Source of the DNA: Strigops habroptila
Taxonomy: Eukaryota; Chordata; Aves; Psittaciformes; Psittacidae
DNA: 64,000 nucleotides
Assembly: GCF_004027225.2 (NCBI RefSeq)
Contig: NC_044277.2
Span: 38,916,305-38,980,304, forward strand
Direction: 5' to 3'
In this document: piece by piece, positions 12,113 to 25,140 of the stretch
Layout: every line of letters starts with the position of its first letter
Numbering within the stretch: position 1 is the first letter of the stretch
Program-made: the position numbers and the translations under genes
Notes under the pieces: model-generated
Told to the model about the DNA's origin: nothing
Seen by the model: the letters and a program-made list of their open reading frames with translations, nothing else
Databases searched by the model: none

Positions 12113-15100
12113 CTGCACAGCTTTTCCAATGACCCCAGTTTTCCACAGTGGTCGGCACAGCCCCAGTGCTCCCACAGATCTGCTGATGGCTCACACCCTG
12201 TTGCAGGCTCCTGCAAAGCCCAGAGCAGAGGCTGGGCCATTCCCTGCAGGAAGGCATGGGGCTCCTGAGCAGTGGCCAGAGGAGACAAGCAGACACTGCT
12301 GAAAAACATAAAGCTGTTTAAGTGATGGCATTGCAAAAGATTAGAGATTTGCACTTCGAACAGCTCGTTCCCTGCTGAAATACAGATCCTATCCCATGAT
12401 AGAGTGCATACTTTGCTGATTCACAGCAACTACTTATTCATTTGTCTAAATATTTTCCTTTTTATGCATTTTATAACGTTGCTGTGAGCTGGGGAGGCTG
12501 GTGGTGAGGAGAAAGGTGGCTGTGACCATGAGGCAGAGTGGGTCAGTCTCTCCCCTGCCCCAGGCAGGCAGTGGTCCCTGGCACAGGGGGAGAAGGAGCT
12601 GGAAGGAGGTGACACACTGGGATAACCTGGGATGTCAACAGTGTGCTGTGGCATCAGGAAAAAAGCCTGATGTCGCAAGGGTAATATCGCCTCAGCAAAT
12701 CTGGTAAGGAAACAAAACAAAACTAACAAGTGAAAAAACACGACTAAAAACTTTTTTATTATATTATAGAACTACAGAAAGACCCCACAGGAGTAATTCC
12801 AGATTAAACTAAAGAAACCAGTAACTCTGGTTGAGATCAGCTGGGAAAAAAATCTTAAGTAAACACAGGGTGAAGAGGGAATCTGAAGCTCACAACTTAT
12901 TCTTTTGCCCTGCGTTTTCAGAAACCTACCTGACATTTAGAACATGCAAAACAAGAGATTTTGGATAAAGCAGCAAAACATAATCAGTGAACTTTATCCA
13001 TTTGTCAAAATGTCAAAGTTGCTTTTTTATGAATTTCCAGCACTGTAGCATTTGTCTGGACCTTCCAGTGGGTTAATATCTACTCCTGATGTTTTTCTTC
13101 TCGTGCATATGAGAGAAAGGATGAGGAAAATGGCACTTGTGTCACTGGGCTTTGAATGTTCTGATCCCAAGTTAAAAAGCTTTGTCACTGAATGAATTAT
13201 CTTACTGAGTTCATAAAGACCGTTCTTATATTTCCATACGTCTGAATGTTCTGATTTAATGTCAGAGGACACAGCCCTTAATCTAATCCAATTGATGACA
13301 GGAGTCACAATACAACACTCTTGGAGCCATCCTGGCAACTCAGCAGGTCACTGTGTACTCACTACTTTCAAAAGTCTACCTAAATACCTAGCTACAAGAC
13401 CATGAGATACACTCATAAAGCACTTACTATTTCTCTGGGGCAATAGCTTGCTGAAATGTCACTGAAGCTGTATTGCTTTTTCCTTGGTCACTGTTCCAGA
13501 ATTCATTGTCAGGAGAGAGCATTTGAGGATTCAGAGTTTTCAAAGATTTATGGAGTACCTGGGAAAGAACCAACAGAGCTAACTAATAAAAATAAAACCA
13601 TTTAAAGTAGATTCTAGAAAAAAAAAAAAAAATCACGCCCTGCTGCAAGAATAGCACCTCCAAACTATTTTTAGGCACAGGATCCATCCTCGCCAATTAG
13701 ACAGTGTTTGAAAATTTGGAGAATAAAATTGTTTTGTGATTCTTTAATATGAATATCTTTTACACAGATGAATGAGCTATACTCTTATGTCTGTTCTCAT
13801 GTCAAGCTGTCAGATAAAGTGCTAAAGTAGAAATAAAACAAATACCAGATTTCCTTTTTTGTCTGGCTTTAAGAACAGTATACGGAGTGCCCCAAATAAA
13901 TCCTCATTATGTTACTTTTCTTAAAATAAGATTAGTGAGAAAATAGTTTGGCAAATGAAAAATTCCTCTTCCACCACAGATTAGTTGGCAGGCCCTGACA
14001 GAGAGTCTGGAGACATTCCTTTAATCTGATGGAAAAAATCTTTCTTCCTGGATTGAGCTATGGCAGCTTTATTCATTAGTATTTTCTTTTTCTGTTGAAA
14101 AATGCCAGTGGGTGAAGGAAGCAGACTGCCTTTGGTAGGACGTTATTAACCTAGACTTTGGGAAGCTGCAGTTTGCTGCTTCCCACAGGCTGGGAAAATC
14201 ACTGAAATCCACAGCTGCACTGAAATAATTTCCCTGAAGGAGCTGGGGCATCATCTCTCTGTGCCACAGTTCACGACCTGGAAAATAAGGGTCAAATATT
14301 TTGTCTCTTTAAAGGAGGCATGAAAGAATTACACTAATTTACTTATCCAGGTAAAATACAGATATGCATTAATGAATTATAGCATTTATGTCTCTTAATT
14401 GCATGTCTTCAGCCAAACAAAAGTGTAGCTTATAGTAAGTAGAACAGTTACCACCCTGTACTGAAAAATATTTTATCACATGCATAGTGAGAAACCAGGA
14501 GACAGAAACCCGTGCTTGGAGGGTTAACTTCCCTAGGGTGAAAAGAGGTTAGTGCCTTTATGATCTACAGGATTGGAAGTCACCAGTCACCTCTTTGTTT
14601 GGTATTTGTACAGTGATCAGTACTGTACTGACTACGACAGGCACTCAGAGGCTTCACAGTACCACAAACACTAAACTTCTGCAGATTCAGAGAGGTCAGA
14701 TTTTTAGGGATGCACTCATAATATATTGCAGGGTTTAGATTTCTTTTCAAAATGCAAAGTTAGGGGATATCAGTCTCCAAGCCTTTAAAGGTGTGAGTCA
14801 AAATAAGCAAACACAGAGCAGAGGAAAGCAGCACATTTGTCAAGTGAAGTGGGATATCAGGATGTAGCGGGGAAGGCACTTATGTCAATTGTGGCAGTTT
14901 TCTGAACATTGGTGGTGCAATTTAATTAGAAACATCACCATTTATAGGAGAAAACAATACTTAAAATTACTGTCAAAAATTATGAACTGAACAAGAGTTT
15001 TCTAAAAGCCAAGCAGCACAGATTTATCCATTGCCCAGCAAGAATGATTCACAAATCAAAGCAACAAAAATTATTTAATATTGTAGCACAATGTTACTTC

Positions 15101-15699
15101 TGACTGCTAAGTTGAGAAATTGTGGATAAAGAGTTTTCTTTGACCAGGCAAATCAATGCATAGTTTCAGCCTACCTTAGTGATAGATGATAGATGTTAGC
15201 ACCTTCTCCCTTTGGTTTCTGCACTAGCAATAAGCGATATCCCACATTATGTAGTTCTCACTACCAACACATTCCCACCAAGAGCAAGACTGTGGCAGAT
15301 TCTTCCATCAGTCATTCCTTGTGCCATCTTCCGAATTTTGTCAATAGCTTTTCATTGAAACAGCCTGAGAAATCATAAAACTCAGGACAGAGTGCAAGTT
15401 GTCAATGCACACATACCTTGAACAGCAACTGTGGCATTGCTCTGACACCAATGTGCTAACTATTAAGCATCCAGCATGGGCCACATACATGTGAAATCTC
15501 CAGATGTGCAAAGCAGTGCTCTGATGATCTTCATGAGAACCACCAAATTAACACCCCATTAATGATTTAGTCTGGCATTTGCACACTATACTGAAATTGC
15601 ATGGCTTCTGAGGAAAACTAGATCAAGACTAATGTCTTGTTTAGGGAAACCTTCCAAAAGTTTCCAGAGGATATATTGAAATTTTCCTTCTTTTTCATA

Positions 15700-16091
15700 T
15701 GAGAATAGGCTGCATCAGCTGGAATTCCTCAGCTCCAAGAGAAACTCAGGGGCATCTTATCAATGTGTCTAAATACCTGATGGAAGTGAATAAAGATGAG
15801 GGAGTCAGACAATTCTCTGTAGTGACTACTGACAGAACAAGAGGTAATGGACACAAATTCGAACACATGTTATTCCAACTACACACAAGAAAACAATCTT
15901 TTACTGTAAGAGTGGTCAAACACTGCCACAGGTTGCCCAAACAAGTCTCCACCCTTGGAAGTATTCAAAATAGGATTGGACATGGTCCCAGGCAACCTGC
16001 TCTAGGTGACCCTGCTTGAATTGAGGTGTTGAACTAGCTGACCTCCACAAGTCTCTTCCAACCCTAACCATTCTGCAATTCTCTGATTCTG
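15700..16091 (+). mobile_element. CR1 LINE 3' fragment with readable ORF2 C-terminus
   Basis: Sense-strand CR1. It has 'ctcaggggcatcttatcaatgtg' (ORF2 region read as ...HLINVSKYL), then TDRTRGNG and [16 protein letters not shown], the conserved C-terminal blocks of CR1 ORF2, then the 3' UTR 'agtctcttccaaccctaacc' and a degraded terminal repeat ending near 16,091. An uninterrupted frame of 106 codons (15,699-16,019) runs across the coding part. Substitutions in conserved positions and the degraded tail suggest an older copy. There is no catalytic domain, so it is inert. Confidence 0.9.
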
Positions 16092-19000
16092 TTTTACCCA
16101 TAAAGCACCTTAACTCAGCCCTGACGCACACTGGAAAGGTTCCTGGGGCAATGGATGATTCCTAACTGCTCCACTGGGATTCACTATAAAACAAAATCTA
16201 AGTATTCCGGAATACCATATGGCAGTCACAGTCAGTCATCTATTAAACTTCTGAAATAGAAGAGAAAAATACAGTGTCACTGTGGACATTTTACAAGTGC
16301 TGGATCTTGCATATTAGTATTTATTGCAGGTGTTGATTTTACATTTTACATGAAACATTTTACATTTATTGCAGGGTTATGGTAATTGTCCTTGGAAATG
16401 TCTCTTTGGAATCTCACAATTAGCATAGTGGGAAATTACTCTGCTTCTCAGACCCAGAAAGAGTTGTGGTCACCCCTTAGAATTTAAATGACTCTCTGCT
16501 AGAAGATGTAATAGAGTACTGAATGGTCTGTGACAGCACTAAGCTGCAGTTACCCTGATGGATCATGCTTCACATGAGATTCATACTAAAAGCTAAAAAT
16601 TCAGAGTAAGAAAACAAAAACATGGATTTTTCTGACCGCCTATTTCATCCTTCATTGCTGAAAATAACTCCATGTTTTGAGTCAAAATTAATGAAGAAGG
16701 CTGAATATTCAACACAGGTGAGGTAACTAAGTAACATATCTAAGGATTTCGGGCTCTGTTCCTGCAAACTTTTCAGCTGCTGATTAGTTTTCTTCTAATA
16801 GTTTCAGTACTACTGGACATACTAACTATTTGCATGACTGGAAACATAAGTCAAGGTACAGTCTATTAGTAAGGTGACCCTGAAGGCCCAGACTCACTAA
16901 ATTGGGATGGGGACCAAGATGCAATTTGGTTAACGTGATTTGAATCTTCATGATATAATTCAATAAAATGAATCACGACTATATCTTCATGATAGAGTTC
17001 ACATTAAAATGTGAAACTACAGCCAATACATGTAGTTCATTTGAAAATTTATGTCGTACCAGGCCTGATTCTAGAGTAAGGCTAAGTCAGCATCTTCTTA
17101 ATGTCCTTTCCATCACACCTCAGATCCACAGATATCCCTTTTTTCTCATTAGAAAAACAAACAACATGGGTCACATTCTTGGCTGACTTACTTCAGTAAT
17201 ATGATGCGGAGTTACAACCACCAATTCTCTGACCCAGAAGTGCAGCTCCGGAACAGAATATATATATTTTATGAGTAAAATTAAATGGAAACAGGTTAAA
17301 TTACGAAAAAAATAAAATTCCCACAATCAGTGCTTCTTTGCTTTTACTGATTCATTTATGTCATCTACATAAAAGATTTGCAAGTGGTAAGTGAAATGTG
17401 GCATCTGGCTGGGAGCTGAACAGTGTTTTTAATAGATCTCAGAAACACGTTTTTTACAAAGCAAGACATTCAGCTCTCTTAACTTACACTGAATAATTAG
17501 CTTCAGTAGTGACGAACTGCTTCCAAATGAATAAGCTTTTGATAGAAAACTATCAAATTTAAATGGAAATCTGATCATTGGAAAATTGCTCATGGAAAGA
17601 AATGTCTCAACACTTGATTGATCCCTTAAAAAAAAGGAATTCCTTGGTATTATCTCATTTAATAGTGATGCTGTAAACATAAAACCCCCAAATGCTACTC
17701 GTACTAAGCAGTTTTGATTACTTGTGGTTTTCATCTGTTTAAAATGTATTGGCATACAGGTATTTAAATTTATCTAGAGTTAGAGCTGTATTCTAGTTTA
17801 TGAGGTTTTGTATTTGAATCTCATTTTGTACTTCAAATTTGTACTTCAATTTATGCTAGACAGTAGATGACATGCCTAGGAAAAACTGAAAACTGATAAT
17901 TTTTTAGTTTTGTTTTGCATGAAACATCTGTCTTTTTAAATCTTTCCCATTATGGAATCTATTTCTTCTCCCATCTTAATCATAGGTAGTAATGATGGGC
18001 CATTTTCTATGCAGGCAACCAGCAGAGGTTGCAGCATTTTGCAATAAACAGCAGCTACCATTGCTCTTAACAGGTTAGACTTAGGGTTAAGCACTTTTGC
18101 TGCTTTGGTCATTTCCTTTAGCGGCCTAATTGGCAAAAGAACTCTTTGGAAAGGCATGCACTTTTCAGACTGAGTGGAAAAGGACTTATTGATGAAATGT
18201 TAGGAATATTGATGGGGTGCATGAAGGCAATTGAAAAGGAAATGCCTTCTAATTAAATATCTTTAGGGTATTTAGGATTTGAAAATGTACATTGTCCTAG
18301 GTAGGCCATCGATCTGAGAAGCTTTTTCCTACAGAGTACTGCAGGAGATGCTCTTGGGACAGGAAAGAAATTATTTATCCATTAAGAATTTCAAATTGCC
18401 TTATAAGGAATCCCTTCCCCATTCTCCACCTTCAATGTCCATCTCTCCCCACATAAAAACTTCCCGTATTAAAAAACAAGCTTAATAGATCAAAATCCCC
18501 TGAACATTTCCAAAAATGTACTAAAAAATCCTAAATAATTTCATACTTAATCTGGAACGGATGAGGTTACCCTTGCTGACCTCTTTCCCTTCTCACCAAC
18601 AGGAGATACTCTACTGCACTATAAGAAACCCTTAAGCTCTGGGCCCAGGCTGACAGGCTCAGGGCTTGGCAGTTGCCTTTTTGACAGGCTGGAGGGGAGC
18701 ACATCAGATGGGAAGGGAAACAGAGAAAATTTCCCCAGGAAAATTGCCTTGTTTCTGCTGAACTGAGCCACAAACTGACATGATTCTACAGGATGTTTTG
18801 ATTTCTTCCATACTGGCTTTTCCTGACAGGAAAATAATTCCAAAAAAAAAAAAAAGGAAGCAAGAAATGTTTCATCTGCAAATTTCCATGTGGCTGTATT
18901 CCAGATCTTATGCAGCAGCATGTTTCTTGTCAAATCCTAAGAGTTAAAGGGAAGAGATCTAAACACCCTAGCAATCAATAGTTTATGTAGGGCTGATGTT

Positions 19001-19417
19001 AAAATGGGTTCTGGAGATCTCTTGACAGTTTTGCTCAAAGCATACAGTGAATTTCTATAAATATCCTGACATGAGGCAATATTATTCCAGTTTGGGAACT
19101 TGAAGTAAACCCTCTGTCCTTAGAAAGCTTGCCTGATAACCACAAGCATCAGGGGCAACTGCCACATCACCAGCCTCTCTGAATGGTTTCTTTCTATAGG
19201 AGAGCAAGCACTCTCCTGCAAGCACAGGTTACCTATACAGGACATTTATCTGGAACTGAGGACATGAAAAAAGGTTTTATCCAGGACCTGCCAGTTCAGT
19301 AAATAATTCAACAAACCAGTTTGTCTTAGGGTGCTGCCTGAAGGTACCTATATTTTGAGTCTGAGCACAGCACTGTTTGGCTTCATTAAGTTCCTACTGC
19401 TCAGCTGAACTTGCCAT

Positions 19418-19517
19418 GGGTTTTTGGCTTTTTGTTGTCGTTTGGGGTTTTTTGGGGGGGTTGCTGTTCTTGCAATTTTGTTTGTTGGTTTGTTTTGGAT
19501 TTGCTTTTGTTTTTTTA
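19418..19517. repeat. T/G-rich low-complexity tract
   Basis: About 100 bases made almost only of T and G, with runs such as TTTTTT and GGGGGGG and repeated 'tttgtttgttgg'. It has no coding significance; the hydrophobic frame through it reflects composition. Confidence 0.8.
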
Positions 19518-20650
19518 CCATAAGCAGCATGGTGACTTATTTTTTTTCCCCAATTAACATAAAGAAACTCAAATGTTTAAACACAGGCCTGCTCCATCAA
19601 GAGTGCTTTGAGGAAATAAGCCGTTGTTTGATTTCCTGGTGGGATCAGTTCTTGTCAAATACATTTTTAATGCACTTCTGGTATCTAATGAATTATGTAG
19701 CATGCCCCTTTTCCTTCTGTCAAATGAGGTTTGGAAGAAATCAGTTCAAGATCGATGGCAAAAATTGATATAGTATTCTGAAATAACCCCTAGTCTGAGT
19801 GAAAGAACTATTCTGATGGAAACTAATTCCTGTTGAAACAAAGGAAAATATTACAAACAAGCCAGGCTTCCCTATTTTTGTGGCCACCACCACCAAATTT
19901 CCTCCAATAAGGCAGAGGCCAAGTACAATTTTTACAGGCCTTACTGGAAGCTAGTGAAAGCCAGGTTTGAAACTATCAAAAGAAAGTTATTTGTCTCTCA
20001 GTATGTAGCAGGTCTGTGGCACTCCTAGACAGGGAATGCTGAGGAGGTAAAAAGCTTGTGTGGGTATAAGTAGAGCCTGGACACAAACTTTGAAGAGAGA
20101 TCCCTTACCAGTTACTAAATAGAAAAATCACGGGTTGCTCAGGAAATTCCCCAGGCTCAAGATGCCCAGATGCTGGAAGAGCAGGAGAACAAAAGTCATA
20201 TGAGCTTGTCCTGTTCTTCCCCCTCCCTAGGCACCCATTGTTGTCACTGTGAGACACAAAAAGCAACTTAGATGGCTCTCTAGTCTAAACCACCATGATT
20301 ATTCTTGTGTTCTTCTCATTACTAAGTGGTAAAATCCTAGAATAAAAGAAAAATTGCCAAAGTTACTTTTGTTGTTTGGTCATATGTTCAAACCCAAAAA
20401 AAACAAGTCTTCTTGTTGATTACTATCTCTGTGAAATAGGACTGTTAATGCAAGGGGCTATATGTTGTTCAACATGAAATATGGGAATGACTTCTAATAT
20501 GTCCCTCCCCGTAGGTTTGCTTTTGTAGTGCTGACACACTGATTCACTCCAGGATGAGTGACAGATGCTCTGCCTAGAACTGAGATTAAATATGTGTCTT
20601 CAGGAAAGCTATTCTACTTAGGTCAAACTTTCTGAGGCTTATCAGTTCTG

Positions 20651-20676
20651 TTTTTTTTCTTTTTTTTTTTTTTTTT
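20651..20676. repeat. Poly-T tract
   Basis: A near-continuous run of T interrupted by one C. It has no adjoining LINE or SINE body in either direction, so it is not an obvious retrotransposon tail. Confidence 0.9.
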
Positions 20677-23600
20677 GTGTTACAGCGCTATAACATTTTG
20701 GCTCTTGCCATTAAAAACTGAGCAGGTACATATTTCTAATTAAACTTTGACCACCATCACATTTGTTTCGTTGTAAAAAATTGCTCATTGTAATTTTCCT
20801 GACAAGAATCAAATTAACAGTTTTGAATTGCCTTCATCTAATACCATTCTCTAAGTCCTGTATACATACATGCTCTGTTTTGATTGGGATAACTGGCCTT
20901 TCCAGATCAGACTTGGAACATTATTTGTCATGTGGGTTTTACACTTAATTAAATATCGTATACATTGCTTTTTGATTTGCAATTTGTGCTCAAATATTCC
21001 CTGGGGGATTCTGGAGAAGAAAATTGTTCTACCTCCTGTTTCCAATACACTGATTTTTCTAAAATTTCAGTTCCTACGCCAGGCGAAGATGTCACACACA
21101 CCTTAAAGGAAATAAAAAAAGGACAAGTTCTTTCAATCATGGGACTTTCTTTTTTTTCCCCCCACCAACACTATTGTTTTTCAATTTTATTTTTCTTTTT
21201 TCCTGAAGAGTTGTCATTAATCACTGACTAATGAGAAAGGCTTTAGTTAATCAAAAACTACCTTGACACAATATCTGAAATTTACCTGTTAATATATTAT
21301 CTCCTACAATTACTTTGCTCTTCTTCCAGTCCAGTCATGCTCATCCATTCGAATCCCTTCTCTGTGACTCAGAACCAGAACATGAACTTGGCTTATCCAC
21401 CTCTAAGAAAAGTGGCCTTGTCAGCAGTTCAGACTTTCTGGAAATAGCTTTCTCTTGATTTCTTCTTTGGACCTCTCTCCTTGGATACACTCAATTAAAT
21501 ATTAATTGTCCCCAGAGGAAAAGAAAATGGGGAGAGGCTGACTTCTACTGGGTGAAAGTGGGAAAGTCATGTTCCAGTCCCTGCTTGGATGAGTATATAA
21601 TCACATACGCAAAACACAGAAGGTTTTTTTTACAGCAAAAAGAGACCCTTCTGGGGCACCCTAAGTGCAACAATTCAGCTTTTCACCATTTTGTCTTTCA
21701 CTGGAAATGTTTTCCCTTATGAAAACACTGGAAGGTACAGACGCAGCATTAATAGTGTGCCTCCCTGGGCTTTTTCTGCAGCATTAAGTGTATTCTGAGG
21801 TTGTTTATCTTTAGACAAGCCTTGTACACAAGACATGGGGGCAGAGGTGTGCACTAAGCCACAAGCTATCAAAATTTTATACTTGTGCTTGATGATACAT
21901 GTACTTTATTACATGTACAGAATTTGTGACCAGCCCATCCAAAGTCCCAGGCACACACATTTTTATCAGCCCGTGTGAGTAACAGCCCTTTGCTACCACC
22001 AAGTAAAGGACACTCACTGCCAGCGCACTGTGCCCATGGAAATTAGACAAGGAAGTTCATGTGTGACAAATGAGATGGGGTTTCCACACCAGCACTACAA
22101 GCAAAGCTATGGATGTCTTTATCAGATTTGACCTTAGTCTCTGAGAAGAGGCAATGAGAATTGCAAGACATCTGGTCAACAGATGTGAAATGCAATCCAC
22201 TCTTGTCTACCACATTTGTACCGCTATAAACTGAGCAAAGCTCAGGGGCATATATCATCATTGCAAATGACTACAGAAAGTGAAGGATAACCAGGACTCA
22301 GGCAATCCACCTCCAGATGGGAAAGGAGACATACAGGATCAGAATAATCAGGCAAACAAGAGGAATCTGAATATAAGAAGGAAAAAATTGTTACAGTAAT
22401 AAGCAGTAATTTGGGATTACTACCATCTATTTTACTACCTTTGGACAAACCTTGCAAAAGTGGTAATTATCCACACTGTTTGTATTCTTGTATGTTTCTT
22501 GGCTTCTTGCTTCCCCTGGTGGCATAGGCGCAAAACTCCTGTGACATGAGCTTTCTCTGGGGATGCTCAGAAACTCATGTGGTGACATGGGTGGGAGGAA
22601 GAATTGCTGCCTCTCACATGGTGGGGTGCCGGGAGCGAGGAGAAATTCAGCATGGGGAATTGTAGCAATTCAGCAAGCTAAACTCAACACAGAGTAAGAA
22701 TCAGGACCTGAAATAGGTGGGCATTTCTAACCTCACTGGGTTGGAAATCCTAGCCCTTTGTTTCTTTTAGGTAGACACACAAGCCACAGTAAGAGAACAA
22801 TAGCCCACCTTTCTAGCTGCTATCTAACCATGCATAGAGGGCTTTGCTTCAAAGAGATAACAATGGAAACAGGACATAAATGATAGATAACAGAAAATGC
22901 ACTAATGAACTCCAAGCTGACTCAAATTTTCCATAGAGCACTTTTTCACACTAAGTGGTGTATGGAAATACTGATTTGGTACACTTTTATTTTGAATTTA
23001 TCAGATTGGCTTAGCCTCCCCAGAGCTGAAACAGAACTTCAAAACAAGGTAAAATGTTTGTTTGACATTTTGAATTATTCCCTCTTTTTTCATTCTGAAA
23101 TACTTGTTTAAAATTTCTTTTTCTTTGACATAATTTCAGGAAACACAAACTCTTCTTATCCCTTAAACGACCTGAAAATCCTTCTTCAGACAGAATGAGT
23201 TTTGTTCTGGCTTTGATAAGAACCTTGATTTCTGTTAACTTCACTTTTTAAAATTGTTTTATAAGCTAAGCTGAAAAACTGAAAACAGTTGCTTACAGAG
23301 CTACAAACCAAGATGACTGTGCTTTAGCACCCCACAAATCAGCAGTAGCAGCCCATCAGTGCTGATTGCTTTGCAGGTGTCACAGGAGAAATTAGCTTTC
23401 AAGATAGCTTAGAAGGAGAGCAGTGCAGTGACCACCAGGATTTTGGCATCGGAAAGCATGAGAGAACTGGGTGAGGGTTTGATGGAGGGAAGGATCATCA
23501 GGAAAGCAGAAAAAGGGGGGATTATTTTCACTCTGGAGAAAGGGATTGCATCAAGTGAACTGTCATGGGTTTGCCAAGGCACCCAGTGGGCAGGTACCTG

Positions 23601-24719
23601 AAAGTGCCTTTTGTTGATCTGGCTCACATGTGCACAAATGAAATCTGTCAGAAAGAGCAGCAGGTGATGGGTGCTTCTCCTCTTCTCCCCTTGCCTTGCC
23701 TCCACCAAGAAGATGCCAGGGCTGCATCACACCTCTGGTAGCCCAGCGGTCACAGTTCAGCCATGGTCAAGACCATGCTCATGCTTGTAGGTTGCTGCTC
23801 ACTTTTTGCAGGGTAGAGTAGAGCCTGAAAGTTCCTCTTTAACATACAGTTGAATTTTTGTTGATATCCTGGAATATTATTATGACCCTCTCCAAGTAGA
23901 AAAATCACTTAATGAAACCATTTCACCTTTAATTAGCACCATGTTAATAACCCTCTCAATCCTCTCCTGTAGGAGTGCATTGTAGGTAAAAGTATGTGGC
24001 AGGCAAAAAGCAGTTCCTGGGATGGGGACACAGATTACAGGAAGAACGGTGTGCATGAGTCTGTGTGGGAATAAGTGGGCAAAAGAGCTGCACTGCAGCT
24101 TAAGGAGGTGTGTACTGAAGTTAAATTCAGCTGGTAACCCAAAGGCTTGTTTGACAAGGCAGCTCTAGATATGTTCCCCACTTCAGGGCTAATCACTGCA
24201 GAGAGTCTGTCAATGTTTGCAGCATATCCTGTAAGTACCTATTTACAACACTTTACAAGTAAAAGTTTTATGGGCAGGGTTACGGGGACCATTACTCCTT
24301 CATTAGCACTTATGCAGAGTGTGCTCCCCATCCATGCGGGAAGGAGTAGCCGTGATCCTCTGCACACTTGTTCATTCCCATTTTGTGACCATGTACCCAT
24401 TCTTGCCCCCCTGGTAGAGCTTCGGGGCAAATGATCTCACAGAGAAACTGCTGGAAGAGAGTATCCAGGACCAACATCATAATCTGGACTTGGACCAGAT
24501 GCTGGTCTAGTGGTATCCCTGCAGTAATATCCTGAAGGAGGAGAATTTCCCAGCGGCGTGCAGTTGTACTGTTCGCTGCCAGCTGGACAACACATACAAT
24601 GATCTCTTGGACAGAAGTATCACACATAAACATGTGAAATCCTGAAAGGTCTGTACGGAGGGTAGAGTGAGGTGGAATAGAGACAGAAGAAGTGGCAACA
24701 AATACTAATTTACTAATAG

Positions 24720-25140
24720 CTTATTTATTAAGCTCATTTTGTTTTTCAGTTTGCCAAGCAGGAACATGTTTCTGTCATCATGCATTCATTTACAGACCTA
24801 TTATTGAACAATTAATATTTTAAAGGAGTGCCATATTAAAAATATTACATTCATATGAAGTCTTCAAGATAAGTCTGTTGTGTTCCGGATGTCAGAGTAT
24901 GGTAGTCAGCAACTCTGCAACTTCTGTAGCTAGAAATGTATGCAATTGAAACAATTACCGGTTTTTATTGCAGTAACAGCTTAGAGTTATTTTAGCAGGC
25001 ATATTTTCATATTCAATTTTCATTAGTCTGGAAAAATTATCATAAGTGTAGTACAATTTCATGCTGTTTATTAAATGTAAATAAATTATCATGTATACAG
25101 AATCTGTTCCTTCTTACAATGCTAAAATGATGAGCAAATC
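24720..25140. promoter_or_regulatory. Enhancer-like AT-rich block (candidate conserved non-coding element)
   Basis: Repeat-free, CpG-poor, TAAT-rich sequence with many homeodomain-type ATTA/TAAT cores, and SOX-like GAACAAT beside TTAATATT at about 24,809. It has no open frame. This composition is typical of deeply conserved developmental enhancers in gene deserts, but conservation cannot be seen from one genome. Confidence 0.2.

Larger units (their letters stand above)
6263..15699. other. Long unique AT-rich intergenic block, no gene seen
   Basis: About 9.4 kb without a recognised gene or full repeat. Low-complexity pieces include a decayed GATA/AAAT tract at 7,031-7,075, a poly-T run at 11,365-11,377 and a poly-A run at 13,618-13,632. 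Two short stretches, at 8,785-8,812 and 12,070-12,112, hold the 'attgacttcag' motif seen in old amniote MITE-like repeats. The 9.75-10.24 and 11.97-12.74 kb patches have overlapping ORFs of about 100 codons on both strands, with no domain resemblance and no convincing exon signals. Confidence 0.5.

Noticed and set aside
20651..20676. Poly-T tract as the tail of a reverse-oriented processed pseudogene or SINE
   Set aside because: Sequence to the right does not resemble any coding or SINE body and no flanking direct repeats were found.
24147..24633. Overlapping ORFs on both strands that look partly protein-like
   Set aside because: Neither frame shows a known domain. The overlap and the ordinary AT-rich flanks make chance frames likelier.
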